This document shows positions 35,003 through 45,984 of a stretch of DNA of 64,000 nt, one piece after another. Both the position numbers and the translations under genes were made by a program. The stretch is from Mercurialis annua (taxonomy: Eukaryota; Streptophyta; Magnoliopsida; Malpighiales; Euphorbiaceae), in NCBI RefSeq assembly GCF_937616625.2, contig NC_065577.1:1338501-1402500 (forward strand), given 5' to 3'. Position 1 is the stretch's first letter, and each line of letters opens with the position of its first letter. The notes beneath the pieces are model-generated. The model worked only from the letters and a program-made list of their open reading frames with translations, had not been told where the DNA came from and did no database searches.

Positions 35003-36784
35003 ATGTCTTACGTTTTCAAAACACAAAAAGTAAACTTAGATCAACTCTTACAAGGCCACATTTCACGTGGCCATCTTGTCCAAATCCATGCCAAAGTCTT
35101 CCAATTTCATGCTCATCAAGACAACTTAATTGCAACTCGGTTAATTGGCCACTACCCCCCTCAAATTTCTCTTAACATTTTCAACCAATTACACAACCCA
35201 AATTTATTTCCTTACAATGCAATCATCAGAGTTTTTGCCGATCAGGGTCATTTTCATCAGTGTTTTTTTCTCTTCAAAAATCTAAGAAGCAAGCTTCTTT
35301 GTCCGAATGGCTTGACTTTTTCTTTTATGCTAAAATCTTGTTTTGGTTCCAAGAATCCATCTTTAGTGAAACAAATACATACCCTAATCTTGAAATGTGG
35401 TTTAATTAATGACCCATTTGTTTGTAACGGTCTTGTGGCTGTTTATGCCAAGGGTTTGAGAGATTTGGTTTCTGCACGTTTGATGTTCGATGAAATGCCT
35501 GAGAGAAGTTCGGTTTGTTGGACTTCTTTAATTTCTGGGTTTGCTCAGTCTGGTTATTCTGAGGAGGTTTTGAGGCTGTTTTGTTTGATGATTAAGGAGA
35601 ATATCCTGCCTGAGAATGATACAATGGTTAGTGTTCTTTCGGCATGTTCGAATCTTGAGGTTCACCACGTTGAAAAATGGGTGAGTGTTTTGTTAGAGCT
35701 TAATGATGGTTGTGATGCAGTGAAGAGTACTCTTGTCTATTTGTATGGGAAATGGGGGAGAATTGAGAATTGTAGAGAGTGCTTTGATGGTATTAGTGTT
35801 AATGGGAAGAGAAGTGTGCTTCCTTGGAACTCTATGATTAATGCATATGTGCAGAATGGTTTCCCTTCGGAGGGTTTAAGTATTTTTCGGTTGATGATCG
35901 AGGATTCCACTCGTAAGCCGAATCATGTAACAATGGTCAGTGTGCTTTCAGCCTGTGCTCAAATTGGTGATTTGGAGCTTGGTAGGTGGGTTCATGAGTA
36001 TCTTGAATTTAAAGGATGTAGAGGTGTTGTGGAATCGAACACGTTCCTGGCCACCGCGTTCATTGATATGTACTCAAAGTGCGGGAATTTGGACAATGCA
36101 AAGGCGATATTCGGACGGATGGCGTGCAAAGATGTTGTCTCGTTCAATGCCATGATAATGGGTCTCGCCGTGAACGGGGAAGGGTGCGAGGCCGTCAAGC
36201 TTTTCTCGGATATGCAAGCGTTAGGTTTACATCCTAATGGCGGTACATTCCTTGGAGTTCTATGCGCTTGCAGCCACTCGGGGTTATCAGACAAAGGAAG
36301 GCAGATATTCCGAGACATGAGCTTGATCTTTTTTGTCCGTCCAGAATTGGAACACTACGCTTGCTATATTGATCTTCTCGCTCGAGAGGGCCATTTGGAA
36401 GAAGCAATCAAAGTTTCTGCCTCCATGCCGTTCAAACCAAATAATTTCGTGTGGGGCGCATTGCTCGGAGGTTGCTTGCTCCACTCTAAAATAGAATTGG
36501 CTAAAAATATTTATAAAAAGCTTGTTGAAGTAGATCCAACAAATTCCGCTAGCTACGTGATGTTAGCTAATGTATTTGCCGTGGATCATCGATGGGGTGA
36601 TGTATCGGCATTACGGTGGTTTATGAGGGAGAAAGGTGTCAAGAAACAACCGGGTTGTAGTTGGATCAGCATTGATGGAGCTGTGCATGAATTTCTAGCA
36701 GTTTCTCCATCGCATCCGCAAATTGAGAGGCTATATCATACTTTGCGTGGTTTGATGAAGGAGATGAAGATAGCAAGTTCTTAG
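35003..36784 (+). CDS. Pentatricopeptide repeat protein, PLS class, E/E+ subgroup
   Basis: One intronless 593-codon frame, as usual for this family. Repeats run from about residue 65 to 500 in P-L-S order, visible as FPYNAIIRVFADQGHFHQCF, VCNGLVAVYAKGL, VCWTSLISGFAQSGYSEEVL, LPWNSMINAYVQNGFPSEGL, ATAFIDMYSKCGNLDNAKAI and VSFNAMIMGLAVNGEGCEAV. The C-terminus has an E motif (VWGALLGGCLLHSKIELAKN, SYVMLANVFAVDHRWGDV) and E+ motif (KKQPGCSWISIDGAVHEF). It stops without a DYW deaminase domain, so any C-to-U editing would need a DYW partner. Such proteins bind single-stranded organellar RNA for editing or processing. The target organelle is unclear, since the first 30 residues are only a weak transit peptide. 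I cannot assign an ortholog. Confidence 0.93.
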   Translation: MSYVFKTQKVNLDQLLQGHISRGHLVQIHAKVFQFHAHQDNLIATRLIGHYPPQISLNIFNQLHNPNLFPYNAIIRVFADQGHFHQCFFLFKNLRSKLLCPNGLTFSFMLKSCFGSKNPSLVKQIHTLILKCGLINDPFVCNGLVAVYAKGLRDLVSARLMFDEMPERSSVCWTSLISGFAQSGYSEEVLRLFCLMIKENILPENDTMVSVLSACSNLEVHHVEKWVSVLLELNDGCDAVKSTLVYLYGKWGRIENCRECFDGISVNGKRSVLPWNSMINAYVQNGFPSEGLSIFRLMIEDSTRKPNHVTMVSVLSACAQIGDLELGRWVHEYLEFKGCRGVVESNTFLATAFIDMYSKCGNLDNAKAIFGRMACKDVVSFNAMIMGLAVNGEGCEAVKLFSDMQALGLHPNGGTFLGVLCACSHSGLSDKGRQIFRDMSLIFFVRPELEHYACYIDLLAREGHLEEAIKVSASMPFKPNNFVWGALLGGCLLHSKIELAKNIYKKLVEVDPTNSASYVMLANVFAVDHRWGDVSALRWFMREKGVKKQPGCSWISIDGAVHEFLAVSPSHPQIERLYHTLRGLMKEMKIASS

Positions 36785-37168
36785 GATATGCCAAAGTGAT
36801 TTATACTCATTTATGAATGCCTTGAGCACCGCAGTGGATTGCTTCAGGGTAGTCTTATGCATGATTTCTTTAAGAAAATTGGATCCTTTGATCGCAAGGG
36901 AAGTGTGATAAATGACCAAATAAGCAAGCTGACATGGTGCTGATGCGGCTCCATGTTGGACATGACTGCCGATATGGTGCCATGTGGACATGACCGCCGA
37001 TGTGGTGCTGATATGGCGCCGTGTGACATGACATTATGTGAATAAAAGTAGTTTTGGTATACCTGTAAGTGTCCGACCCATCACCATGTTTGACAAAATA
37101 AAATAAAGTCAAACTAACAATGTAGATTTTTAGTGCAATAAAATTAGAGCAGAGTAATTTTATTGTTA
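36785..37168. other. 3' flank of the PPR gene with imperfect repeats
   Basis: Positions 36930-37035 hold imperfect repeats of GACATGACCGCCGATGTGG and GGTGCTGATATGGCGCC, GC-richer than the neighbourhood and possibly a transposon remnant. Minus-strand frames here are artefacts of that repeat. Confidence 0.5.
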
Positions 37169-38209
37169 CTAGTTTCGCATTACGTGCTATGCACGTGACT
37201 CGTAACGTAACTCCCCAATGAACATAGTAAATAAATTATCAAGAAATATTTAAAATAATAGTTAATTAGGAATAGTTTATCTTATTTAATATTTTAAATG
37301 ATCATTTTAATATACAGTTTAATATTTTTAATAGAGATTATAATTAAAATAGTGGTTATTAAATATTTAAAGTAGTATATTTCAGTTAGTACTTTAAACA
37401 ATTATTTTAACATAATAGTTTATTAGGAATAATTTATCAAGAAATATTTAAAATAATAGTTAATTAGGAATAGTTTATCTTATTTAATATTTTAAATGAT
37501 CATTTTAATATACAGTTTAATATTTTAAATGATCATTATAATTAAAATAGTGGTTATTAAATATTTAAAGTAGTATATTTCAGTTAGTACTCTAAACAAT
37601 TATTTTAATATAATAGTTTATTTTAGTTAGTACTCTAATTTTAATAATTATCTTAACACAATAGTTTATTTTAGTTAGCATTCTAATATTTAAAATTATT
37701 TTAATAATTTATAATTTATAATTTATAATTATACTTTATAAAGTGAAAAGGACGTTAACTTAAATGTGTTTGTTCATGAGTGAGCACCAAGAAAAATTTT
37801 ATTTGAATTTTTTTGGAAGCATGTAATATAATACGTTCAATAGTTTACTTGAAGAATATTATAAATTCTTTGTTGCTATGACGATTTTGTTAAGCTGTAT
37901 CCTATAACATGTTTTAGTTGAGTAGATTACTATATAGTAAGTAGTTTTAATTATAATAGGAGTCATTAGTTTAGTTAATATTCCTAATCCAATTGAAAGT
38001 TTGTATTGTTATTATTCAAATTAGCAAAGAGTTTGTTTATTATTATTATTATTATTAAAGAGTTGGAATTTTGATTGAATTAGGAAAAGAGTTAGAGTTT
38101 TAATTTGATTAGAAGATTTATTAATAAATTAATTATTTTATAATTTATTAAGGACATTATCGTAAATGTGCCTGTCTCTCCCCCCCCGTGCTTTTATATA
38201 TAGTATAGA
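37169..38209 (-). mobile_element. Non-autonomous Helitron, copy A (about 1.04 kb)
   Basis: Read on the minus strand it begins TCTATACTATATATAAAAGC, followed by ACGG and a G-run. It ends with a hairpin (CACGTGCATAGCACGT) followed by AATGCGAAACTAG and a host T, matching the Helitron rules 5'-TC, 3' hairpin plus CTRR, and insertion next to T. There is no terminal inverted repeat or target duplication. The interior has a 198-bp tandem duplication (units starting TCAAGAAATATTTAAAATAA at 37239 and 37437). No Rep/helicase gene. Confidence 0.85.
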
Positions 38210-39399
38210 TATAGATATAGATAAATCAAAGAGAAAAAAAATTGTGATGGAAGAAAAAAGAAAGTTGGAGGAAATAAACCCAAAACTCTCTCAATTTAGA
38301 TAAAGTAACTTTGAAATTATTTCTAAATATTGACTTACGTGATCCTGAAACGCAAATTTAGAGCCCTAGTTGATCCAGAAGTTAATATGGACTTTTAATC
38401 CCAAAAATACAAACTTTTTAGACCCAAAAAAGTTAAAATAAATTTATTTGATCCCGAGATACAAATTTAAGAGATGCATTGACCTTTTGTTCAAAATGTT
38501 ACTGAACTAAACCGAATAAATCATGCTCAACTCTCTCGTCAACCAGCTAAAAGTAATTTAAATAATTTATTTGTTATCTATTAACTATTTTCGAAATTGT
38601 AGTTATTATGTATATATTATAGAATTTGGGAATAATTTAGGTAATAAAAGATACATCATCTAAGCAAATTGATGAAAATTCCGTATGAGTTGGTGGTTGA
38701 AACTATCTGTAACTCTTGTCATTTACTTATCTTCAACTTCTTACAAACATTAAAAAAAAAAAACATTATAGTAATATCTTATAGAAAAAATAGGCTACAA
38801 ATTAAATGTTACAGTCCCAATGTAATACAATCATGTTAATTAGTTTAGAGTTTGAAGTAGATTAAAAGAAGGTTAAAAATTAAAAATAAAAACTTTTCCG
38901 GAATTTTTAATATGAAATTGTTAAAGATACACACACATGAGAACATATTTAGCCTAATATATTAGTCTAATAAATAATAAATTAGTCTAACTTTGTAAAT
39001 CTAGTAGTAAAATTTTATAACTAAATCAGTTTAAGGAGTATAATAACGTATTATCACAAAAAATACACATGAGAACATATTTATTACGCAAGTAAATATT
39101 TATTATTACTAACATAATTAGTTTAAAAACCTGCCACATCACTCCTAAAATTTCGGACTTTCTCTCATTAGAATCTTTTTAAATTCTCTGAAAAGATATA
39201 CTCGAAGAAAATTTTCTGTTTCTTTTCTCTCATTCGATTGGTCAAATTAATTCCTATTTATTATTAAAATATTAACTTAAATTTAGAGTCTCAATATATA
39301 CAAATCTCCTTCTTTAAAACCCTACGACTTATTCATTATTTTTCTCAATCAATTCACCACCACCGCCGCCGTTTACGGCAGCTGAATTTTCAGTCAACA
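38210..39399. other. Intergenic DNA upstream of the Pumilio gene
   Basis: AT-rich, with no supported gene. The leader of the Pumilio transcript probably begins near 39325, with CACCACCACCGCCGCCG just before the start codon. Confidence 0.5.
39295..39302 (+). promoter_or_regulatory. Candidate TATA box of the Pumilio gene
   Basis: TATATACA about 100 bp before the start codon, in a suitable place for a short leader. Weak evidence in AT-rich DNA. Confidence 0.35.
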
Positions 39400-42300
39400 A
39401 TGGACAGGAGAATCAACGGCGGTGATCATCTCCAATGGCCGTTGGAGCTAACTGACCATGATTTTGATCGTCAGATCCCTCAAACCCCTATTTTCTCACC
39501 ACTAAACCCTTACCATGAAACCCAAACACAAACCCTACCAAACCCTACTTTTCAAAACCAAAACCCTAATTTGCAAAACCTTCAACTTCTTCAAAGAATG
39601 GCTAATGATTATCAGAACGTTAATTATTCTGATTTCTTTGATCCGGCGGACATGCAAAACCACCACCACCACCAGCTCCTCCACCACCAACAACTGAATC
39701 TTGAAGAAGCTTTGAACCGGTTGAGTCTAGCCGAAGCTGCTTCTTCTTCGCATCATTATCCGTTATATTCGCAGACAGAGAGAGAATTTCCGTCTCCGCC
39801 GCTCAACAGAATGCGAAGTTATTCGGCAAATCTTGGCCTGCTGAACTCAGGTTCCGATTTTCGTTACTATCAGAATTCTGTTTCCGATCAGAATTCCGTT
39901 CACGATTCTCGTCACTATCAGAATTCCGTTCACGATTCTCGTCACTATCAGAATTCCGTTCAAGATTCTCGTTACTATCAGAATCCATCGGCTCATTATT
40001 TTCATAACCAAGATTCCGTTTCTGATCGTTACTGCCGTTACGGTACGTCAGATTCTGATCGTTACTACTATCAGAATCCAACTCCTGGAAGCCTTTACTA
40101 TCAGAATTCGTTCCCTCAATCTTTCCCTAAATATACCAGCCATAACAACAACAGCAACATCAACAACAGACCGAATGTCCGGCGCCGGAGTTCATCCCAC
40201 GAGGAATTACACTACAACAGACACCATCAAACTAGGGCTAGCTCCGCCAGATTAGATCCGACGACACCAGAATTTAACAGAGCTTCCAATTCCGCAACCG
40301 AAAAGCGTAACGGAGAAATAATTCAATCAAGAAATTACTCTTCGATGGAGCAAGTTAGAGGGAGAATCGCCGAAATTGCGAAAACTCGCGACGGGTCTAG
40401 TTTCTTGGAGCGAAAAATTGAAGAATTGATTCCTGAACAAACGGAGATGATTTTCTTGGAGATGAAAGAACATTTATTTGATCTAGCTATGGAGTCCGAT
40501 AAACATGCATATGCTAGTGGTGTAATTCAGAAACTATTCTTGGCCTGCAATCAAGAACAGCTTGATCAATTTTTTCTCATAATGATCCAAAGTGATAGAT
40601 TCCCATCTTTATGCAATCATATTCAAGGGTAATATATACTACTATCTTCCTGCGTTTTATATTTTTTATTATTATTAAATTTGCGGAATCGCTAAACTTT
40701 CATGTTATTTACTTTTAATTGATCACGGAACTTTAATTTGTTTCAATTTAGGTATTAAACTTCAAAATTATAAGTAACCGTAAGTTTTTTTAGTGTGATT
40801 ACATGTAAAATTGAGTCTATATGGCAACCGGATCTTGTCGAATACCTAGTTGCCATTTAAACTCAATTTAACGTAAAATTAATAAAAAAAAAACTCTTGT
40901 TACATTGTAAATTTAAACGTCTCAACTGAAATAAATGAAAGTTTTGTGACCAATATATTTTGTGTGTGATTTCATGCAAAATTGAGTCTATATGGCAACC
41001 GATCGGTTTTCATAAAGTCAATTTTAACTTAAGATAATTCAATTATGCTTATTTGAGTATATTTCCTATTTAGAAATATATTTCCTATTTAGTCATGCTA
41101 ATTTGATTATATTTTCTATTTTGTTTTTTGTAATAATGTGTAGAACTCGTGTGGTGCAAAAAATGATAGACTTGGTGAGAGACGATGATGAGAAAAAATC
41201 TTTAATTGCGTCTGCTTTGAAGAATAGGACTGTTTACCTGGCCAAAAATCAGAATGGTCATCATGTTATTCAACAATGTCTCAAATACTTTCATCCTGAG
41301 TATACTCAGGTACTACATTAACCATTCGATCTGTGTAAATTTGTTAATCTTATTAGGGTGTGCATTATTCGGGTAATTATCCGGTCGAACTAAACCAAAA
41401 TTGTAAGTTAGTTCGATTTTCAGTTAATTTGTTTTGGTTATGGTTTTAAAAAAATGATACATTCGGTTTGATTTAGTTTTTCGTATGGAGTTTCCAAATT
41501 TTAACCCAACCGACTAAATTAACCGAATTATATATATACATAACATAATTTTTGTAAATTTTTATAAATTTAAGATATTTTTGTAATTTTTTATAGTACT
41601 TAGTTTCCGATTTTTTTCTCTAAATTCAGTTATTCGGTTAACTAAAATAACCGACTGAACCAAATAATTCTTTCATTTCGGTTATATAAAATTATAATAA
41701 AAATATATGAATATTCATGTATATAATTGTTTACTTTGTAATAAAATTTATGAGCCACCCCATGCAGCATATGTTGGAAGAAATAGCAGAAAGCTGTGTT
41801 GAAATTGCTACGGATAGAAGTGGATGTTGTGTGTTGCAAAAATCTATTGAGAAAGCTAAAGGAGAAGTTAGAGACCGTATGATCAATCAGATCATAGATC
41901 ATGCATTCGTCTTGTCCGTTGATTCTTACGGGTATGGTTATTTATTGGTATTAAATTTTCCGGATTACTAAATTTTCGTATTAATTTTTCTTCAGAAAAT
42001 TTTAACTTTTTTTCAATTTCAACGCTGAATTTTTAAATTATAAGCGACAGAAAATTACTTAGTGAAATCATGTCGAATATAGTTAATGTGGCTGATTGCC
42101 ACATAGACTAATTTGACCCCAAATTATTAAATAAACTTCTTGTTGCTTATATTTTAGAATTTAATGTCTAAATTGAAACAAGGTAAAGTTTTTTTTACCA
42201 AAATAAAATAATCGAAAATTTAGCGACTATATTTATACGCCGTTATTTGCTACTATTATCAAAATTGATCAATATGTAAATGTGGTGTTGTGATTATAGG

Positions 42301-43352
42301 AACTATGTTGTGCAATTCATACTTCAAATGGGCATACCACAAAATGTAGCTCGCATCTTGGAGAACCTCCGAGGAGATTATGTCAATCTTTCGAAGGACA
42401 AATTTGGCAGCAATGTGGTGGAGAAGTGTTTGAAAGACTGCGGTGGTTATATTGCAGCCGGAATTATTCACGAGATCATGCAAAGCCCGTCGTTTTTAGA
42501 AGTCGTTCAGAATGAGTTTGGCAACTATGTTATTCAGTCGGCATTGCGAGCAGCTACGGTAAATTTATACGATCTCAAGTTTTTATATTGCACGGAAGCT
42601 TATCGAGTTTTCTATTTTAATGCTTTATTTGTTCGTTTTCAAAAAAACTTTAAAAATTCAAAACTTCATATTTATAACTTATTTTTGGAAAAATATAACA
42701 GGTATGTTTATGTAAATTTATACAATCTGAATTTTTTTATTTTCGAACCTCGACACTATGTAATGAATATCGTATAGTCTTAACTCGTTTTTTTTATTTC
42801 AATTATGGGTACTTGTCGAACCTTATATTTTGACATTTTACTTTCACTTTTAAAATACTTTGAAAACTTTAAAACCTTACATTTATAACTCTTTTGAAAT
42901 ATAATTTGCCGTTTTCCATTTCAGGTTTTTCCATTTTAGTTTTTCTATTTTCATGCAATATAACATGGATTGAATCTTTAACCTTCTTAATATAGTATGA
43001 ATCCCGACATTCCTATAATGTTAATTGTTCCGTCTTGAGCTGAATTTTCACGAAAATTGGTCGGCTCTAACATTCAGCATCTTACTTTTCGTTTTCAAAA
43101 AAAAATTTGAAACTTTAAAATTTTATATTTACAACTTTCTTTTTCAAGTTATATAACTTAATTTCATGACAAATATACTGTTTTATATTTTTAACTTAAT
43201 TAATGAAAATACAGGGAGAACAATACCACAATCTTGTGTGCCTGATCAACCGTCATTCCAAACAACTTCATAGCCATCTTCATGGGAAAAAAGTGTTGGC
43301 TCGTACTCAATCAAGAAACAGGCATAATCATGTAAGAATTGTAGGCTACTAG
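39400..43352 (+). CDS. Pumilio/PUF RNA-binding protein
   Basis: Five exons join in frame to 651 residues: 39400-40628, 41144-41309, 41768-41931, 42300-42558 and 43215-43352. Residues 1-305 are disordered and rich in N, Q, H, Y and S, with ten-residue tandem repeats (DSRHYQNSVH, about 165-195). The C-terminal half holds eight Puf repeats. Their RNA-contact triplets read FGNYVIQ (R8), FGSNVVE (R7), YGNYVVQ (R6), SGCCVLQ (R5), NGHHVIQ (R4) and GTRVVQ (R3). By the PUF code R8-R5 read U-G-U-A, so a UGUA-containing 3'-UTR target is predicted. R4 has His-His-Gln instead of the usual Asn-His-Gln. Length and repeat wording resemble the Arabidopsis APUM7-12 group. The family represses or destabilises mRNAs in the cytoplasm. 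Introns contain transposon scraps (for example 41356-41690). Confidence 0.94.
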
Positions 43353-43732
43353 AGAAGAAATTCTCTGTTATATTTCTATCTCCGCGTACGAAAATTATTG
43401 CCTAGCCCGAGTTTATGATGGACCGTTCTCACATGAATATATTTCGTAATTCATAGATTATGGAATATTTTTTATAAGAGAGGTTCGTGAAGAACTAGGT
43501 GTAAGCAAGAATTTCCTGTATGGGATTTTGTTGTTTTTGTTATGTTTTAGGGTTTAGGAACTCATGTTGTTTAGTTGTAAGAATTAGGGTTTTGCCATGT
43601 TTCATGGTATTTCCCTATATGTTGGTTGTTATATATTAAGTTGAATTATTGACATTGAATTTGGTTCCTAGAGATATTGAGCTTCACCCAATTGTGGATA
43701 ATTGTTTTTGTGAGTCACTATATTTTGCTTCA
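43353..43732. other. 3' flank of the Pumilio gene
   Basis: Probable 3' UTR and terminator region; T-rich, with no further gene seen. Confidence 0.4.
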
Positions 43733-43813
43733 TTTTTTTTTGATAATTGGGGAAAGGAGAGCCTTGTTGGAAGATTTGATCCACGACCTATCAGTTTGTT
43801 GTCCAACGCTTGT
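43733..43813 (-). mobile_element. SINE fragment, 5'-truncated
   Basis: On the minus strand this reads ACAAGCGTTGGACAACAAAC, then GGTCGTGG, a diverged B-box region, CTCTCC, CCCAATTATC and A's. It matches the 3' two thirds of the SINE at 4887-4998, with roughly 80% identity by eye. The A box is missing. Confidence 0.75.
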
Positions 43814-44771
43814 TTTTAATTTTAGTTACCGTAAATTATTTTATTTCGTTTGATTAAAATATGGTCAATGAAAAATATGTCGAGCTGAGTTTTGGTTGAT
43901 TTTGTGTGTAAATGAGATAGAAGATGTAATTTGACATAACTGATAAAAATTGATTGTCATTTATACAAAACTAAACTGAAGAATGATTAAAAACTTCTTG
44001 ATGTTTTTATAATCGTATTACGATCATAATTTTTTATAAGTTCAAAGTATTGTAACCTTTAAAATCAATTACTCCCGACTGTTAAAATAATTTATTTTTA
44101 TATACAGTTGACCCTCTAATAATTAATATACATGCTTGATTAAAAATTCATTAGTTATTAGAATTATTAATTTATTAAATATTACATAAGACGTAATATT
44201 AAAGTTTGGTTCCCTAAAATTTTATTAATTATTAGAGGATTATATTTGTAAGCATCTTAACTAAGTGTCAAATATTGGCAAAAAAAAAAACTAAGTGTCA
44301 AATATGAGACATAGTAAAAAAAACTCAAATTTGACAAAAAAAAGGGGGTATATTTGAAAATAAACTAGAAAATTTGATAAATTTTGTGATTTTGAAAGTT
44401 TGGATATAATCAAAAATAATCAAAAAGGTGAAATTGTTTTGAATGTCAAGTCTTTGGTTTTTTTCTTTTTTACATTTTAACACCAATTTTTATTTTCTCA
44501 ACAATGGAAAATTATTATGTGCCCAGTAAAAAATTTATGTACCGTCCAATATTCTTGTTATCACATAAATGATAATTAGTTGGAATTTGAACAGAAACCT
44601 CCCATTTTTGAAAAAAAAAATAGTTGGATTATTAAAATATAAAAAATAAAAGAATAGAAATACTATCGGCCAAAAACAAATACCTACTAACCAAAAAAAT
44701 TCCAAAAAATGGACATATTTATAAACTGTATCTAAATGTTTTGATTTTGCTATAGTTTAAAAACTTTATTA
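43814..44771. other. Intergenic DNA
   Basis: AT-rich, without a gene. It holds the 126-bp inverted-repeat element listed at 44113-44238 and a short direct repeat (ACTAAGTGTCAAATAT at about 44261 and 44291). Confidence 0.5.
44113..44238. mobile_element. Tiny TIR element
   Basis: CCTCTAATAATTAATAT at the left is mirrored by TTAATTATTAGAGG at the right. About 126 bp, AT-rich, non-coding. Confidence 0.5.
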
Positions 44772-45043
44772 CTCCCTCCGTCCCAATAGAGTTGTCCACT
44801 TTGAGAAAATTTTTTGTCTCAAAATTCTTGTCCACTTTCAAAAAGTAACTAACTTTTGCACTTAGTTTTTCTATATTACCCCTATTTAAAATAAACTAAT
44901 GAGTAAATTGCAAGTGAGTCCTATATTAAATAGGGGTATGATAAGGAAAGTAAGGAAAATTTTACAAAACCCATAAACAATAATTGCTTTTCTTAAACTG
45001 TGTGATAAAGGCAAAGTGGACAACTCTATTGGGACGGAGGGAG
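44772..45043. mobile_element. Stowaway-like MITE (272 bp)
   Basis: The ends CTCCCTCCGTCCCAATAGAG and its reverse complement are nearly perfect for 31 bp and are flanked by TA on both sides (44770-44771 and 45044-45045). These are the classic features of Tc1/mariner-type MITEs. Confidence 0.92.
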
Positions 45044-45205
45044 TATATTTTTAGTCATACTTTGAATTTTAATTCTATTTGCTTGAAAATTAAAAATTTA
45101 GTATATAATTTTAATGGCTTGAAAGTTATTGAATGGTAGGATAATGAAGACAAACTTATTCGATTTAATAGAAAAAGCAAACATAAACATTTAGTTAAAA
45201 ATATT

Positions 45206-45510
45206 GGGTTAATGTTATAAAAATTCACTAACTTTACATGTTTTTTCATTTTAATAACGTAGTTTAAATTATTTCATTTTCATACACAAACTTTTTCTTT
45301 AAATCCATGCACAGTGCTTATAGGTGTCACGGCTTTATTGGTGTAATTCGCTCAGGTGGGGGTCATTTTATTCAATGAATGAGTGTCACTTCAGCACCGT
45401 GAATGAATTTGAGAAAAATTGATAGTTTGCGCATAAAAATGAGAAAATTTAAACTGTGTGATTAAAATGAGAAAACGTGTAAAGTTCGTGATTTTTTTCA
45501 CATTAATCCA
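45206..45510. mobile_element. Mutator-type MITE with perfect 9-bp TSD
   Basis: The ends GGGTTAATGTTATAAAAATT and (reverse complement) GGATTAATGTGAAAAAAATC open inverted repeats of about 65 bp. The flanking AAAAATATT is identical on both sides (45197-45205 and 45511-45519). The element at 59343-59652 is of the same family. It lies about 470 bp beyond the stop codon of the TXND9-like gene. Confidence 0.9.
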
Positions 45511-45984
45511 AAAATATTTTAGATATTTAGCACAAGTGGCTAAAACTCCAGTATATTCCTGAGATTTCAGTTGCGAGACTCAATAGCGCCAATACTTTAA
45601 AATTATTTAATATCTCCAAAATCTAACAACTATAATTCAGTTTAAAAAATTAAATGTTTATCCAATTAACCAAAAATGAAAATAAATCTGTAGTCTAAAA
45701 CACCTAACACGATAACCAGCTTATGAATTGTGGACAGAGTGGACGAAGGGAGCATTAATTAAGGAACATTCTTTGCTGATATTCTATTTGGAAAAATCCC
45801 TAAAGAGGGACTTAAAATAGCAATAAAATGGCATCTAAACAAATGAGAACTTTGCAATAACATCGAGACACAAATCATATGGCATTACATCTCAATACTT
45901 CTCTAACTTAACATATAAGGATAAAAGATCTAATAGCTGAAAAGTATATAAATCATAACCATACAGCTTCATGTACAGCAGATT

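Noticed and set aside
39803..40081. 92-codon minus-strand frame with Asp/Asn/Arg repeats
   Set aside because: It is the antisense shadow of the Pumilio repeat region.
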